Position numbers and translations under genes: made by a program
Assembly: GCF_029910215.1 (NCBI RefSeq)
Contig: NZ_CP110397.1
Coordinates: forward strand, 434,001 to 498,000
DNA from: Paraburkholderia sp. D15
GTDB lineage: Bacteria > Pseudomonadota > Gammaproteobacteria > Burkholderiales > Burkholderiaceae
Length of the DNA: 64,000 nucleotides
Direction: 5' to 3'
Notes under the pieces: generated by a model
The model's input: the letters and a program-made list of their open reading frames with translations, nothing else
Told to the model about the DNA's origin: nothing
The model's database searches: none
Part shown: piece by piece, positions 41,813-50,277 of the stretch
Numbering within the stretch: position 1 is the stretch's first letter
Layout: each line of letters starts with the position of its first letter

Positions 41813-43186
41813 CTACGCCGCAAACAGATCCTCGTTCAGCCAGGATAGCGATGAGGGTTCCATAGCCGGTTCCGGCGAATGCGTAAGCATCGTCGGTACT
41901 CCGAGCAACGCACCCGGTTCAGCGCGAGCGTCGACGAGACCCGGAACTAGTGCGTCTGGTTCAGCATCGATATCCGCGAGGACACGGACCGCGATAGCGT
42001 CCGCGTCACCCAGATCAAGCAACTGCAGACAATCGATGACAGGGGCCGCGTCGACGTTCGAGAGCGCACACCAGCGCGCAACTTTCCCCTCGACCGTCGT
42101 CTCGAGACTGATCCCCGCGGCACGGCTTCGGACGACGGGCAGGATGCGGTTTTCCATCTTCAGGCCAGCGGCGCCGGTGAACATGGCTTCGATTGCCTTT
42201 CGATCGACCAGTTGACGATGCTCCTCGTCGATCTGCCAGCGAACGCGGACGAACGTGTCGCCTGCGCTATCCGCGATCTCCTGAAGCCTCTTCATATCCG
42301 GCGGCCCGTCAAACTCGACGCTAAGCATCTGCCGCGACGGCGTCGCGACCAGTTCCGCAGTTGCGCGGCCCGGCTCAACGTCCCATAGCAGGTAGCCCTT
42401 GTCGCCTTCTTCACCGTAGTGAAAACGCCCGATCGATCCCGGGTACGCGACCAGTCTGCTGTCGCGCTCCCATTGCTGCGCCTTATGGATGTGTCCGAGC
42501 ATGAAACCATCGCATCCGGCATCGAACAGCGCCGTCAGCGAAAATTCATGATCGAAGCCCGCCATCGTGACACCGTGCTCGGTCGTACAACCGTTCACGG
42601 TGCCGTGCGAAATGCCGATGGTTCGAATGCCCGCCTCACGCAATTCACGGTTCACCCGGCCAGCCGCTGCCAGATATGCGGCGAGCACATCGCCCAGTTC
42701 CGTCGCCGCCGCGAGCGCGCCAACGCCCGCCGCAAGCTGACCCTTGTTGACGGTCGGAAGACAGGTGAACACCGCCTGCGGAGGTACAGCCAGAAGATCG
42801 TGCAGTTCGCTGGCCGAAAACACCGGACCGTGCGATGACAGAAAATCACCATCGGCCAATGCAACCTGGCAAACGCGGTCGGCGATGAACACCGGATGCG
42901 TGCTACCCATCAGCGCGAAGTTATCCAGCGTGCCCGGAGGCTCGTGCGAGAACGTGCCCTGCAGCATGATCACCGGCATCGCTTCGGCGAGACGGTGGAT
43001 CTGGCTGGCCAGCGCATGCAGAGCCGGCGCGTGAGCGTCCAGCCGGTGATCCGTCGAGTCGCCCGAGATCACCGCAACGTCGGCGCGCCGGCCTATCGCG
43101 TTACCAGCCGCAAAGCTGAAACAGCGGTCAGACTCGACCAGGTTGTCCGGCGCGTAATGCAAGTCAGAAAAATGAGCGATTTTCAA
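41813..43186 (-). CDS. SbcD/Mre11-like metallophosphoesterase
   Basis: 457 residues from TTG 43186 (GGAGG five bases upstream). Calcineurin-like phosphoesterase motifs: IAHFSDLHYAPDN, VAVISGDSTDHRLD, MLQGTFSHEPPG in place of the usual G-N-H-D/E, IGISHGTVNG and FMLGHIHKAQQW. A C-terminal region of about 200 residues would bind the ATPase. The motif III Asn-to-Thr/Phe change is unusual and might affect metal binding. Same strand as the SbcC-like gene, with one small gene between. Confidence 0.85.
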   Translation of the reverse strand: MKIAHFSDLHYAPDNLVESDRCFSFAAGNAIGRRADVAVISGDSTDHRLDAHAPALHALASQIHRLAEAMPVIMLQGTFSHEPPGTLDNFALMGSTHPVFIADRVCQVALADGDFLSSHGPVFSASELHDLLAVPPQAVFTCLPTVNKGQLAAGVGALAAATELGDVLAAYLAAAGRVNRELREAGIRTIGISHGTVNGCTTEHGVTMAGFDHEFSLTALFDAGCDGFMLGHIHKAQQWERDSRLVAYPGSIGRFHYGEEGDKGYLLWDVEPGRATAELVATPSRQMLSVEFDGPPDMKRLQEIADSAGDTFVRVRWQIDEEHRQLVDRKAIEAMFTGAAGLKMENRILPVVRSRAAGISLETTVEGKVARWCALSNVDAAPVIDCLQLLDLGDADAIAVRVLADIDAEPDALVPGLVDARAEPGALLGVPTMLTHSPEPAMEPSSLSWLNEDLFAA

Positions 43187-43243
43187 TTTCGCCTCCAAAA
43201 ACGTTGGCCGCACAAAGGCAGCCTAGATATGGATCGACACGTC

Positions 43244-43606
43244 CTACTGGATAACCGAATCTTCGTCCGGACGAATCTCAGACGCCCTTGCGAACGATTC
43301 GCGTTGCTCTCGGCAGTAAAATTCGGTGTCGTAGTTTTCCGAATCCTCGATACACTGCTCAAGGTTACTAATAAGGAGATGAAGACTCTTCTCCTCCACG
43401 AAGAAACCAACCTCTTCGCAGCCCCGCCTTATGGACACCAGAAATGCGTGCACAACCGGCAAAAGATCGGGCGAAAGAAAACCGTCGGCCTGCAATACCG
43501 TCTCAAGCAATCCGCGCGCTACCGGCCTCCGATAATCGGTCGCATATAGCAGATCGGTAACCTCGGATAGTGTGTGTTTCACCGCGCAATGGGGAATCAA
43601 AATCAT
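43244..43606 (-). CDS. Hypothetical protein
   Basis: 120 residues from ATG 43606, seven bases after TGGAGTG, the same ribosome-binding site as at 41604. Helical (KHTLSEVTDLLYATDYRRPV, SLHLLISNLEQCIEDSENYD). Not recognised. Confidence 0.6.
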   Translation of the reverse strand: MILIPHCAVKHTLSEVTDLLYATDYRRPVARGLLETVLQADGFLSPDLLPVVHAFLVSIRRGCEEVGFFVEEKSLHLLISNLEQCIEDSENYDTEFYCREQRESFARASEIRPDEDSVIQ

Positions 43607-43622
43607 GTCGCACTCCATATGT

Positions 43623-43814
43623 TTAAAAGTGTTTTTCACTCATCCAATTCATGAACGAGTCGGCAGGAAACAGATAACGCAATGACAAAATTGGCCGCGA
43701 AACACGGCTCCAAACTCGATGCGCCAGCGCGCTCTCGAAAGCACTTGAGCAAGTCCGCTTGCTGAAATGTTCTCGCGATACAGAAAAGGAAACCAGCCCC
43801 GAAGGGCTGGTCAA
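43623..43814 (-). CDS. Possible small protein
   Basis: 63 codons; the last 35 look sensible (RVWSRVSRPILSLRYLFPAD, FMNWMSEKHF). The start overlaps a CCAGCCC/GGGCTGG hairpin that ends the upstream gene, so it may be only a fragment. Confidence 0.3.
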   Translation of the reverse strand: MTSPSGLVSFSVSREHFSKRTCSSAFESALAHRVWSRVSRPILSLRYLFPADSFMNWMSEKHF

Positions 43815-43829
43815 GGTTTGTAGAAGTGG

Positions 43830-44096
43830 TCAGATCAGCAACGACTGCTGTCGCGCGTCGACGATTTCCCTGTCGAGCGCAGCACGGTCCTTAAGCGCGT
43901 CCTCGAGCCGTCCGTTCATCGCATCGACATCCTGCGGGCGGTCCGTCCAGCCGCGGCCGAATCGCGCGTGCGCGTAGACACGGAAATCGTGCTTACGGTC
44001 ATCCACGCTCAGACCAAGACGTTGGAGCAGATCCGACAGACGATGGAGCTTGTCTTCGAGAGACTCATCCACCGCACCGGCTGTTGATACGCGCAT
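43830..44096 (-). CDS. Hypothetical protein at the IS21 junction
   Basis: 88 residues; helical (ESLEDKLHRLSDLLQRLGLS, then FRVYAHARFGRGWTDRPQDV). The ATG lies six bases from the IS21 end and has no ribosome-binding site, so the true N-terminus was probably lost with the insertion. It does not read as the missing C-terminal part of ParB. A CCAGCCC-GGGCTGG hairpin follows. Confidence 0.45.
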   Translation of the reverse strand: MRVSTAGAVDESLEDKLHRLSDLLQRLGLSVDDRKHDFRVYAHARFGRGWTDRPQDVDAMNGRLEDALKDRAALDREIVDARQQSLLI

Positions 44097-44183
44097 AAAA
44101 CTGACCCACTTCCGCTAGAAATTTGCATCGAAAATTGACCCACATGTTCAACTGCCTGCTTGGACGCCAAGCAGGAGAACGGA

Positions 44184-45710
44184 GTGATAACCGTGAGCAT
44201 GTTGGCCAAAATTCGGCGGATGCATTTCCGCGATGGCGTCCCGCTCCGGGACATTGCAAGACAGACAGGGCTTTCGAGAAACACTATTCGACGATGGTTG
44301 CGCGAACCGTCGGAAAGCGAGCCGAAATTCGCTAAGCGCATCAGCAACAGCGTCGTCGACCCGTGGTCAGAGCAACTGCGACTATGGCTGGTCGCCGATA
44401 CGAGGCGTACAAGACGGGAACGGCGCTCGGCAACGCAGATGTATGAGGATTTACGGGCGGCTGGCTACGACGGGAGCTACGACCGCGTGTCTGCCTTTGT
44501 GCGCAACTGGAAGAAGGAGCGCGATTCCGGAGCGCAGCGTGGCGCCTTTGTGCCGCTCGCCTTTGAGTATGGTGAAGCATTCCAGTTCGACTGGAGTTGC
44601 GAGTATGTCTTCATCGGTGGACTCAGACGACGCGTAGAGGTCGCACACATGAAGCTCGCCGCGAGTCGTGCCTTCTGGCTTGTGGCCTATCCGACCCAAA
44701 GCCATGAGATGCTGTTCGACGCCCACGCACGAGCATTCGTCGCGTTAGGCGGCATTCCCCGGCGCGGCATCTACGACAATATGAAGACTGCCGTCGACAA
44801 GGTTGGCCCGGGTAAGGAGCGAGCTATCAATGCGCGCTTCCACGCGATGTGCGGCCACTACCTGTTCGAGCCTGAGTTCTGCAACCGGGCCGCTGGCTGG
44901 GAGAAAGGCATCGTTGAAAAGAATGTCCAGGACCGCCGCCGGCAGATTTGGCACGATGCAATCGGTATCCGGTGGGAATCGCTTGAGGTCCTGAACATAT
45001 GGCTGGCAGAACGCTGCCAACAGGCCTGGAAGCAACTGAGACATCCGCAATGGCCTGAGCTCAGTGTGGAAGACGCCCTCGCGGATGAACGCCCTCGGCT
45101 GATGCAGGTTCCAAAGCCGTTTGATGGCTACATTGAGAAACCCGTGCGCGTCTCGCCGACGAGTCTGGTACATCTCGACCGGAACCGTTATAGCGTGCCG
45201 ACGGAGTTTGCACATCATATTGTTAGCCTGCGTAGCTATCCGACCTACATCAGCCTGGTGGCTGACGGCATCGAAATTGCCCGCCACCCCCGCAGCTTCG
45301 ACCGCTACCAAACCTTTTATGACTGGCGGCACTACATCGCTTTGGTGGAACGAAAGCCCGGCTCTTTGAGAAACGGCGCGCCGTTCCTGACGATGCCAGA
45401 ACCGATGCTTCGCCTGCAGAGACACCTACTAAGGCAGACCGGTGGCGACCGCGTAATGGTCCAGGTCCTGGCGGCCACCCCCGTTCATGGCCTGGAGGCC
45501 GTGCTGGTTGCCGTCGAGCTTGCGCTCGAGTCCGGACGTCCCAGCGGAGACCATGTCCTGAACATCCTTGCCCGACTGAAAAGCCAGTCGGCTCAATCGG
45601 GCGACGGGGTGAGGACAGCAATAACGCTCAAGGTCGAACCGCTTGCAGACGTCTACCGTTATGAACGACTGCGCGTAATGCGCGACGAGGAGGATGGTCG
45701 TGTCGAATGA
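44184..45710 (+). CDS. istA: IS21 transposase IstA
   Basis: About 508 residues from GTG 44184, six bases after AGGAG. N-terminal helix-turn-helix ([20 protein letters not shown]), then a DDE integrase core ([43 protein letters not shown]) and a C-terminal domain. Overlaps istB by 17 bases, as in other IS21 elements. No frameshift seen. Confidence 0.94.
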   Translation: MITVSMLAKIRRMHFRDGVPLRDIARQTGLSRNTIRRWLREPSESEPKFAKRISNSVVDPWSEQLRLWLVADTRRTRRERRSATQMYEDLRAAGYDGSYDRVSAFVRNWKKERDSGAQRGAFVPLAFEYGEAFQFDWSCEYVFIGGLRRRVEVAHMKLAASRAFWLVAYPTQSHEMLFDAHARAFVALGGIPRRGIYDNMKTAVDKVGPGKERAINARFHAMCGHYLFEPEFCNRAAGWEKGIVEKNVQDRRRQIWHDAIGIRWESLEVLNIWLAERCQQAWKQLRHPQWPELSVEDALADERPRLMQVPKPFDGYIEKPVRVSPTSLVHLDRNRYSVPTEFAHHIVSLRSYPTYISLVADGIEIARHPRSFDRYQTFYDWRHYIALVERKPGSLRNGAPFLTMPEPMLRLQRHLLRQTGGDRVMVQVLAATPVHGLEAVLVAVELALESGRPSGDHVLNILARLKSQSAQSGDGVRTAITLKVEPLADVYRYERLRVMRDEEDGRVE

Positions 45711-46509
45711 AACTGCCGCACTTCTCAAGGCGCTAAAGCTTCACGGAATGGCGCAGGCGTGGCCCGAACTGGTAGCACAGGCACGACACAGTGACTTTGA
45801 ACCGGAGAAATTCATGCAGATGCTGCTGAAAGCAGAAACGGCTGAACGGCAGGTTCGGTCAATCAACTACCAGATGGCCGCCGCACGCTTCCCCGCGCAC
45901 CGTGACCTTGCCGGCTTCGACTTCGAGCAGGCTAGCGTCGATGAAACTCTTGTGCGAGAGCTCCACACTGTCCGCTTCTGCGAGTCCGCGCAGAACGTAG
46001 TGTTCATCGGTGGACCTGGCACAGGAAAGACGCACCTGGCGACGTCCATCGGTATCGACGCGATACAGAATCATGCAAAGCGGGTCCGGTTCTTCACTAC
46101 GGTTGAACTCGTCAACCAGCTTGAAGCCGAGAAGGCAGCCGGCAAACCAGGGCAACTGGCAAATCGTCTCATGTATGTCGACGCCATTGTTCTGGACGAG
46201 TTGGGCTATCTCCCGTTCACTCAAACGGGCGGTGCACTGCTGTTCCATCTGCTCTCGAAACTTTACGAGCGTACGAGCGTTCTCGTTACAACCAATCTGA
46301 GCTTCACTGAATGGTCGAACGTCTTCGGCGACGCGAAGATGACAACTGCGCTGCTTGACCGGCTCACCCACCACTGCCATATAGTGGAAACAGGCAACGA
46401 TTCCTGGCGCTTCAAAAACAGTACGGCGGGGCAGCCCGCTTCGCGGGCTGCAACCCGTAAAAGCTCACCCAAACGACAAAAAGAGGAGGAAATCGACGCA
46501 CCAGATTGA
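45694..46509 (+). CDS. istB: IS21 helper ATPase IstB
   Basis: 271 residues. AAA+ ATPase with Walker [17 protein letters not shown] near residue 105, Walker [11 protein letters not shown] and sensor LVTTNLSF, then R-F-K-N. A Lys-rich tail ([17 protein letters not shown]) follows. Assists target selection by IstA. Confidence 0.94.
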   Translation: MVVSNETAALLKALKLHGMAQAWPELVAQARHSDFEPEKFMQMLLKAETAERQVRSINYQMAAARFPAHRDLAGFDFEQASVDETLVRELHTVRFCESAQNVVFIGGPGTGKTHLATSIGIDAIQNHAKRVRFFTTVELVNQLEAEKAAGKPGQLANRLMYVDAIVLDELGYLPFTQTGGALLFHLLSKLYERTSVLVTTNLSFTEWSNVFGDAKMTTALLDRLTHHCHIVETGNDSWRFKNSTAGQPASRAATRKSSPKRQKEEEIDAPD

Positions 46510-46556
46510 TGTTTATCAGCATCAGGGGTGGGTCAATTTTAGATGCAAAAAGTGGG

Positions 46557-47063
46557 TCAGTTTCCAGTGCAAATCAACACGATATTGATCTCCTGCCGCA
46601 TCAGGGCGTCCAGAACCGCAGTGGAGCAGTTCAGGAGCGCGAGGCGGTTATCCAGCGTTGATCGTGACCAGCCGAGCGTTTTTGCCGTCACGTCCCGATC
46701 TCCGCCATGCAGCCCTAGCAGCTCGGCTGCGTCGCGAGCCTCTTCGGCCGGCGAAAGACCAGCGCGCTGGATATTTTCCGTGAGCGCCATACGTCGCGCC
46801 TGGACCGGACTGACGTCCTTCACGGTGATAGGCATCGGATAGTCTTCACCGTGGGCAGCCATCGCAGCGCGATAACGCCGACCTCCGGCAATGACTTCAT
46901 AGAGGAAGCCGTCTTCATCGATCGGCCGCACCAGGATCGGAGTATCGACGCCATGTTCGCGGATCGAGTCCGTGAGTTCCGCCATTGCCTTCGGTTCGAA
47001 GTACTGGCGGGGATTTAGACCAATCCGGATGTGCTTCAGGGGAGCAGTCAGTTGCTGTTGCAT
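46557..47063 (-). pseudogene. PRTRC-type ParB, truncated by IS21
   Basis: 168 codons from ATG 47063. ParB N-terminal and helix-turn-helix regions are intact: HIRIGLNPRQYFEPKAMAEL, YEVIAGGRRYRAAMAAHGED, ALTENIQRAGLSPAEEARDA, AKTLGWSRSTLDNRLALL and STAVLDALMRQEI. This closely follows the ParB of PRTRC plasmid cassettes, normally several hundred residues longer. After EINIVLICTGN the TGA comes from the IS21 tip at 46559. The C-terminal domain was not found on the other side of the IS. Confidence 0.82.
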
Positions 47064-47119
47064 TGCAGGTTCTCCAGGGAGGGAACCTGCCCCCTGTTCG
47101 GGAGTGGTTCCCGAGGGGG
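47064..47119 (-). promoter_or_regulatory. Decoy-loop leader RNA of parB
   Basis: Minus strand: CCCCC...TCGGGA-ACCAC-TCCCGA...GGGGG stem-loop (47119-47090), overlapping anti-RBS GCAGGTTC (47090-47083), then RBS region GAACCTGC (47072-47065) just before AATG. Anti-RBS and RBS region pair over eight bases. Loop-side GGGAACC is fully complementary to GGTTCCC of the anti-RBS strand, so the two pairings compete. Confidence 0.65.
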
Positions 47120-47133
47120 TTAATAGGTAGTCG

Positions 47134-47160
47134 TTCGATGCGTCGGTGACGCGGTAGGTA
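47134..47160. repeat. Dispersed hairpin repeat, copy 2
   Basis: TTCGATGCGTC-GGT-GACGCGGTAGGTA. Lies upstream of the parB leader on the minus strand. Closely matches 60022-60048. Confidence 0.62.
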
Positions 47161-47240
47161 GCGCAACGATACATTCGTCAATCGCGCGCGCCGGCCCGTA
47201 AAGCAGCGAAAAATGATCCGGCTTTCAATTCCAGTGGACG

Positions 47241-47268
47241 AAAAAAAACCCCGGTTAGAAACCGGGCT
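47241..47268 (-). terminator. Rho-independent terminator with T8-CGTC tail
   Basis: Minus-strand CCCGGTT-TCT-AACCGGG stem followed by GTTTTTTTTCGTCC. It ends the methylase gene upstream of parB. Confidence 0.88.
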
Positions 47269-47331
47269 TCGTGCAGAAAGTGCTATCCCCGCGAAACCCT
47301 GCGAGGGACTCAAAAAAAGCGACTGCCGGAG

Positions 47332-48393
47332 TCAGAACAACACCAGCTGCGCAATGCGATCGAAGATGGTCTCCTGCGCCGGGACAAGGTCGCGTGTGCT
47401 GATCACCTGCTCGAAAAGAGTCGCGACAGAATCGCCTGGAACGCTCGGTGAGACCGCAGGGTCGTGGCACTCAGCCACCGCCAGCTCGCTCTCCGCACCG
47501 GCGGATACCGCTTCCCGCTGCAGGTCGCGAGTCGTGGCGATAGGCACGTCGGCGGTGCCGGGTGCTTCACTGGGGTCTTCGACGCAGCCCGGTTCCGTCG
47601 CCGGGTCCTCGCCTCGCATGAGGCCCAACATCGCCTTGGCTGCTAGCCGTCTAACGAGTCGTCCTTGCCAGCCTACGATGGCATGGGCGGGCGTGTACCA
47701 GACCTCCTTCACCTCAAGCGATAAAGCGTTGCCATGTACCACAACAGCCGGGATGCCGAGAAGCGATAGCTGGACGTACGCCATGTGCACGCACCGCCGA
47801 TCGATATCGACACACGTAGCATGCAGGGTCTCGGGATAGCTCAAGCCTGCGTGATGCATCGCCTGAGCTGTCGCCACGACCATGCCGCCAGATCCACACG
47901 CCGGTTCCTGCAGGGTAGCGAAGCCTTGCTCTCTCACAGAGGCGCCATCTCCCACAGCGATCATCGCCATCAGCATTGACACGCTGTACGGAGTAAAAAA
48001 CTGCCCGTTGCGCGCGTTGCCGAGTTCGAGCGCCATGAAGATCTCGCCGAGTACATCACCCAGACCGTGCCCAGGAATGTCGGCTGTTCCCGGCTCTCCG
48101 AGTTCGTCGACACGCGACTGATAGCAAAGGTGAAGCTGCCCAAACATGCCGGCGAACCGGTCAAGATCCTCGCGCGTGTATCTCGCCACAATCTCAAGAT
48201 AGCGCTTCTCTCGCACGTCGAACTGGGCCATGTCGACGCGACTGCTGATAGCGATCGCGCTGACTTCTACAAAATCGGAAAACACTGTGTGCGGGTCATG
48301 CGACACGAACAGTTGCCGCATAAGCTTGATAATCGCGGTCTTGTAGGGGTCCGAGCCCATCGCGGCGCGTTCGATGCGTTGCTGGCGGGCCAT
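47332..48393 (-). CDS. N-6 DNA methylase domain protein
   Basis: 353 residues. Type-I-like N6 methylase fold: FMALELGNARNGQFFTPYSV, the SAM-binding motif LQEPACGSGGMVVATAQAM, then LHATCVDIDRRCVHMAYVQL and GNALSL. The catalytic N-P-P-Y/F motif expected next is absent (the sequence reads WYTPAHAIVGW), so methylation activity is doubtful. About 100 polar C-terminal residues follow. Starts at the stop of the 44-residue gene upstream (TGATG). Confidence 0.8.
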   Translation of the reverse strand: MARQQRIERAAMGSDPYKTAIIKLMRQLFVSHDPHTVFSDFVEVSAIAISSRVDMAQFDVREKRYLEIVARYTREDLDRFAGMFGQLHLCYQSRVDELGEPGTADIPGHGLGDVLGEIFMALELGNARNGQFFTPYSVSMLMAMIAVGDGASVREQGFATLQEPACGSGGMVVATAQAMHHAGLSYPETLHATCVDIDRRCVHMAYVQLSLLGIPAVVVHGNALSLEVKEVWYTPAHAIVGWQGRLVRRLAAKAMLGLMRGEDPATEPGCVEDPSEAPGTADVPIATTRDLQREAVSAGAESELAVAECHDPAVSPSVPGDSVATLFEQVISTRDLVPAQETIFDRIAQLVLF

Positions 48394-48527
48394 CAGATGT
48401 CTCCCGCCGGCGTATCAGCGCCGCGCACCTGCGACGCCAGTGCCGCCCCGAGGCCGTCGAGATTGGACAATGTGTCGCGTGCGGCCGTCTGTGCGTCGAT
48501 GAAGGTGTTGACGAATTCGTTGTACAT
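48393..48527 (-). CDS. Micropeptide upstream of the methylase
   Basis: 44 residues from ATG 48527 with GGAGTCAGGC upstream (MYNEFVNTFIDAQTAARDTL, ending RGADTPAGDI). Stop overlaps the methylase start, so it is probably translated in coupling with it. Preceded by one of the decoy-loop leaders, which would then control both. Confidence 0.6.
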   Translation of the reverse strand: MYNEFVNTFIDAQTAARDTLSNLDGLGAALASQVRGADTPAGDI

Positions 48528-48581
48528 GCCTGACTCCAGGAACGGACGAGGCATGCCCCTTTGGGGACATGCCCCAAAGGG
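48525..48581 (-). promoter_or_regulatory. Decoy-loop leader RNA of the methylase operon
   Basis: Minus strand: 10-bp stem CCCTTTGGGG/CCCCAAAGGG (48581-48572 with 48566-48557), loop CATGT, then anti-RBS CATGCCT (48555-48549), then AGGCATG (48531-48525), which includes the start codon. Anti-RBS and start region pair over seven bases. Loop-side GGCATG equals the start region, so it can act as a decoy. Stem pattern CCC-N3-GGGG is shared with 38675 and 62438. Confidence 0.7.
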
Positions 48582-48606
48582 TAGAAAGGATTGGACCTGC
48601 GGACGT

Positions 48607-48828
48607 TCAGATGCCGTAGTGCCGCCGCACCCGTCGGCGCGCGGCGGCGAATGGCTGACCCAAGGTCACGGAAAGCGGCGCGTTACGCACGATGTGGCGC
48701 AGCGCTGCAGCGCGGAAAAGGACTGGGTAGCGGCTCTTCGCGGTTGCGAGGTACGCCAACGTGTCGTGCGGCAACCCGTAGGTGGCGCTAACCAACGTGC
48801 AAAGGCGGCGGATTCGGGATCGATTCAT
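48607..48828 (-). CDS. Small basic hypothetical protein
   Basis: 73 residues with AGGAG before ATG 48828. Very basic (MNRSRIRRLCTLVSATYGLP, ending RRRVRRHYGI). Its RBS CAGGAGC is perfectly complementary to GCTCCTG about 22 bases upstream, and a CGGGCG/CGCCCG hairpin lies before that, similar in layout to the decoy leaders but without a copied loop. Confidence 0.55.
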   Translation of the reverse strand: MNRSRIRRLCTLVSATYGLPHDTLAYLATAKSRYPVLFRAAALRHIVRNAPLSVTLGQPFAAARRRVRRHYGI

Positions 48829-48915
48829 GATGCTCCTGACAGAATGGAACAGGAGCGACCCGGAGCGGGCGAGCGCCCGTTCGGTTGATTGGTCGGCCTG
48901 CGCGAGGCAGACCAG

Positions 48916-48941
48916 TTCGATGCGCCGATGGCGCGATAGGT
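48916..48941. repeat. Dispersed hairpin repeat, copy 3 (diverged)
   Basis: TTCGATGCGCC-GAT-GGCGCGATAGGT. Compared with the other copies both hairpin arms changed together (GTC to GCC, GAC to GGC), a compensatory change that supports pairing. Confidence 0.55.
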
Positions 48942-49026
48942 CCGCCTATCCTAACGCTTCGGCCCGCAACGCCGGCATCCTATGCGCGGGCAATCCGCGC
49001 CCCTTTGACCTCGGTCGCCGCGCGAC

Positions 49027-49062
49027 TTATCCACAGTTTTGCAGGGATAAACCTGTGGATAG
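49027..49062. other. Two opposed DnaA boxes, possible replication origin
   Basis: TTATCCACA (49027-49035) is a perfect DnaA box. TGTGGATAG (49054-49062) is a second box in reverse, 18 bases on. They lie between divergently transcribed halves of the backbone. The inner arms ATCCACAG/CTGTGGAT are also an inverted repeat. No AT-rich unwinding stretch or Rep gene was recognised. Confidence 0.5.
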
Positions 49063-49244
49063 CGAAGCGCACGGCATGAGCTGTGGCCCTTGGTTGGCCT
49101 TGCCGGAAAATGAGGCAACCCCGAGTAGCGCCCAACACGTTGAGCGCCCTTAGCCGAAATGACCCGGAAAAATGTATAGCTTTTGACGGTAACGACCCGC
49201 CGCTCAACTCGAAAGCAAAACTATTTGATGCGCCTTTCGCGCCC

Positions 49245-49271
49245 TTGACCTCGCGCCGGCAAACCCATAAT
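49245..49271 (+). promoter_or_regulatory. TTGACC promoter-like site
   Basis: TTGACCTCGCGCCGGC at 49245 followed by CATAAT at 49266 (spacing 15). Upstream of the gene at 49318; similar -35-like sites recur at 53388, 54820, 60121 and 61675. Confidence 0.4.
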
Positions 49272-49317
49272 CGGCGAACCTGCACACTTCGTTGCAGGGC
49301 CATCACGAGGAGCCATC

Positions 49318-49905
49318 ATGAAGAGGTCTTTTCTCGCGGTTCTGACCGCCGTCCCCACTCTCCTCTCCGTGACCGTGGCCATCGGAGCGGAGTCCGCCCC
49401 GCAGTCCGTCACGACCGACCTACGGCTCGCCGAGACACGCGCGACACACAGTCGGGAGGCCACAACGTCAGTTGCGCTCGAGTACCGGCTCGCGGACGAG
49501 ACAGGACATATCGTCGCGAGCGGCACGACGATCCTGTCGAAACGACGTCCGCTCGAAATGGGCACCAGTTTCGTTCGTGTGAGCTACATCGCGTCCTGTA
49601 GCCCGGATTCCGGCATCGTTACCAACGACCCGAAATGCACAGTCGAAACATCGGACATCGGTAACACGCTCAAGATCGCTCTCGCCGATGTTCAGCCGGG
49701 CGTGATCACGCTCGCGGCATGGGTCGATTGGCAGACGCTCGATGGCATGCAGACCATCCAGAACGACGGCTTTGCCACCCAGCGACCGCTGTCGCACGGC
49801 TGGAGCGACAGCAAGGCAACGACGATCGTTCCCGGACACTCCACGATCATCCAGCTCCGCAATCACTTCAGCCTGACGCTCAAGGCATCGATGTTGAACG
49901 ACTGA
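49318..49905 (+). CDS. Exported hypothetical protein
   Basis: 195 residues; GAGGAGCC before the ATG. Signal peptide (MKRSFLAVLTAVPTLLSVTV, cut near AIGA). Mature domain beta-rich (TTSVALEYRLADETGHIVAS, FVRVSYIASCSPDSG) with two cysteines. Not recognised. First plus-strand gene after the DnaA-box region. Confidence 0.65.
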   Translation: MKRSFLAVLTAVPTLLSVTVAIGAESAPQSVTTDLRLAETRATHSREATTSVALEYRLADETGHIVASGTTILSKRRPLEMGTSFVRVSYIASCSPDSGIVTNDPKCTVETSDIGNTLKIALADVQPGVITLAAWVDWQTLDGMQTIQNDGFATQRPLSHGWSDSKATTIVPGHSTIIQLRNHFSLTLKASMLND

Positions 49906-50016
49906 GCCCGCGAAAGCCCGCGAAAGTCGGCATCCTTTTGCTGCGTGGCTGTTTCGCATCCTGTCGAGAATCGCTATACGCGCAGGTGCGCGCAAAGCTT
50001 CTTTTCGGGGACCACC

Positions 50017-50211
50017 ATGGCAGAACAGCTTGGCCAGCAGGATCCAGATTCGTTGAGACTTCGACGGGTTACATACCAGACCGCCATCGATACCTGGAGC
50101 GAGGGCGTGGTCACCGATCACGACCTTGAAAACGGCATCGTTACGGTGATGGACGACGAGGACCAGTCTTTCTGGTGCGGTCAGGAGGATCTTGTCGAAG
50201 TCATCGTCTGA
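50017..50211 (+). CDS. Small acidic hypothetical protein
   Basis: 64 residues from ATG 50017 (MAEQLGQQDPDSLRLRRVTY, then VTVMDDEDQSFWCGQEDLVE). The longer in-frame upstream part has no ribosome-binding site. Not recognised. Confidence 0.55.
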   Translation: MAEQLGQQDPDSLRLRRVTYQTAIDTWSEGVVTDHDLENGIVTVMDDEDQSFWCGQEDLVEVIV

Positions 50212-50277
50212 CCGGACGGCGGACACCGGCTCCCCCTTCCGTCGCCGTCGGATCCGACGTCACTGGAGAACAGGCAA

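Larger units (their letters stand above)
44102..46559 (+). mobile_element. IS21 family insertion sequence
   Basis: 2458 bases between TGACCCACTT (44102) and AAGTGGGTCA (ending 46559). Subterminal repeats of TTGACCCAC occur inside both ends, typical of IS21. It contains istA and istB, both intact. The flanks (AAAC left, GTTT right) show no direct target duplication. The right end supplies the stop codon of the truncated parB. Confidence 0.9.

Noticed and set aside
44745..45425. 226-codon minus-strand frame in the IS21
   Set aside because: Complement of istA.
44101..46560. Target-site duplication of IS21
   Set aside because: Flanks AAAC and GTTT are complementary, not direct repeats; 5 to 8 base flanks also differ.
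50213..50277. GACGGCG/CGCCGTC arms as another decoy leader
   Set aside because: No strand complementary to the RBS in the right order and no loop copy, so it was not added to the leader family.
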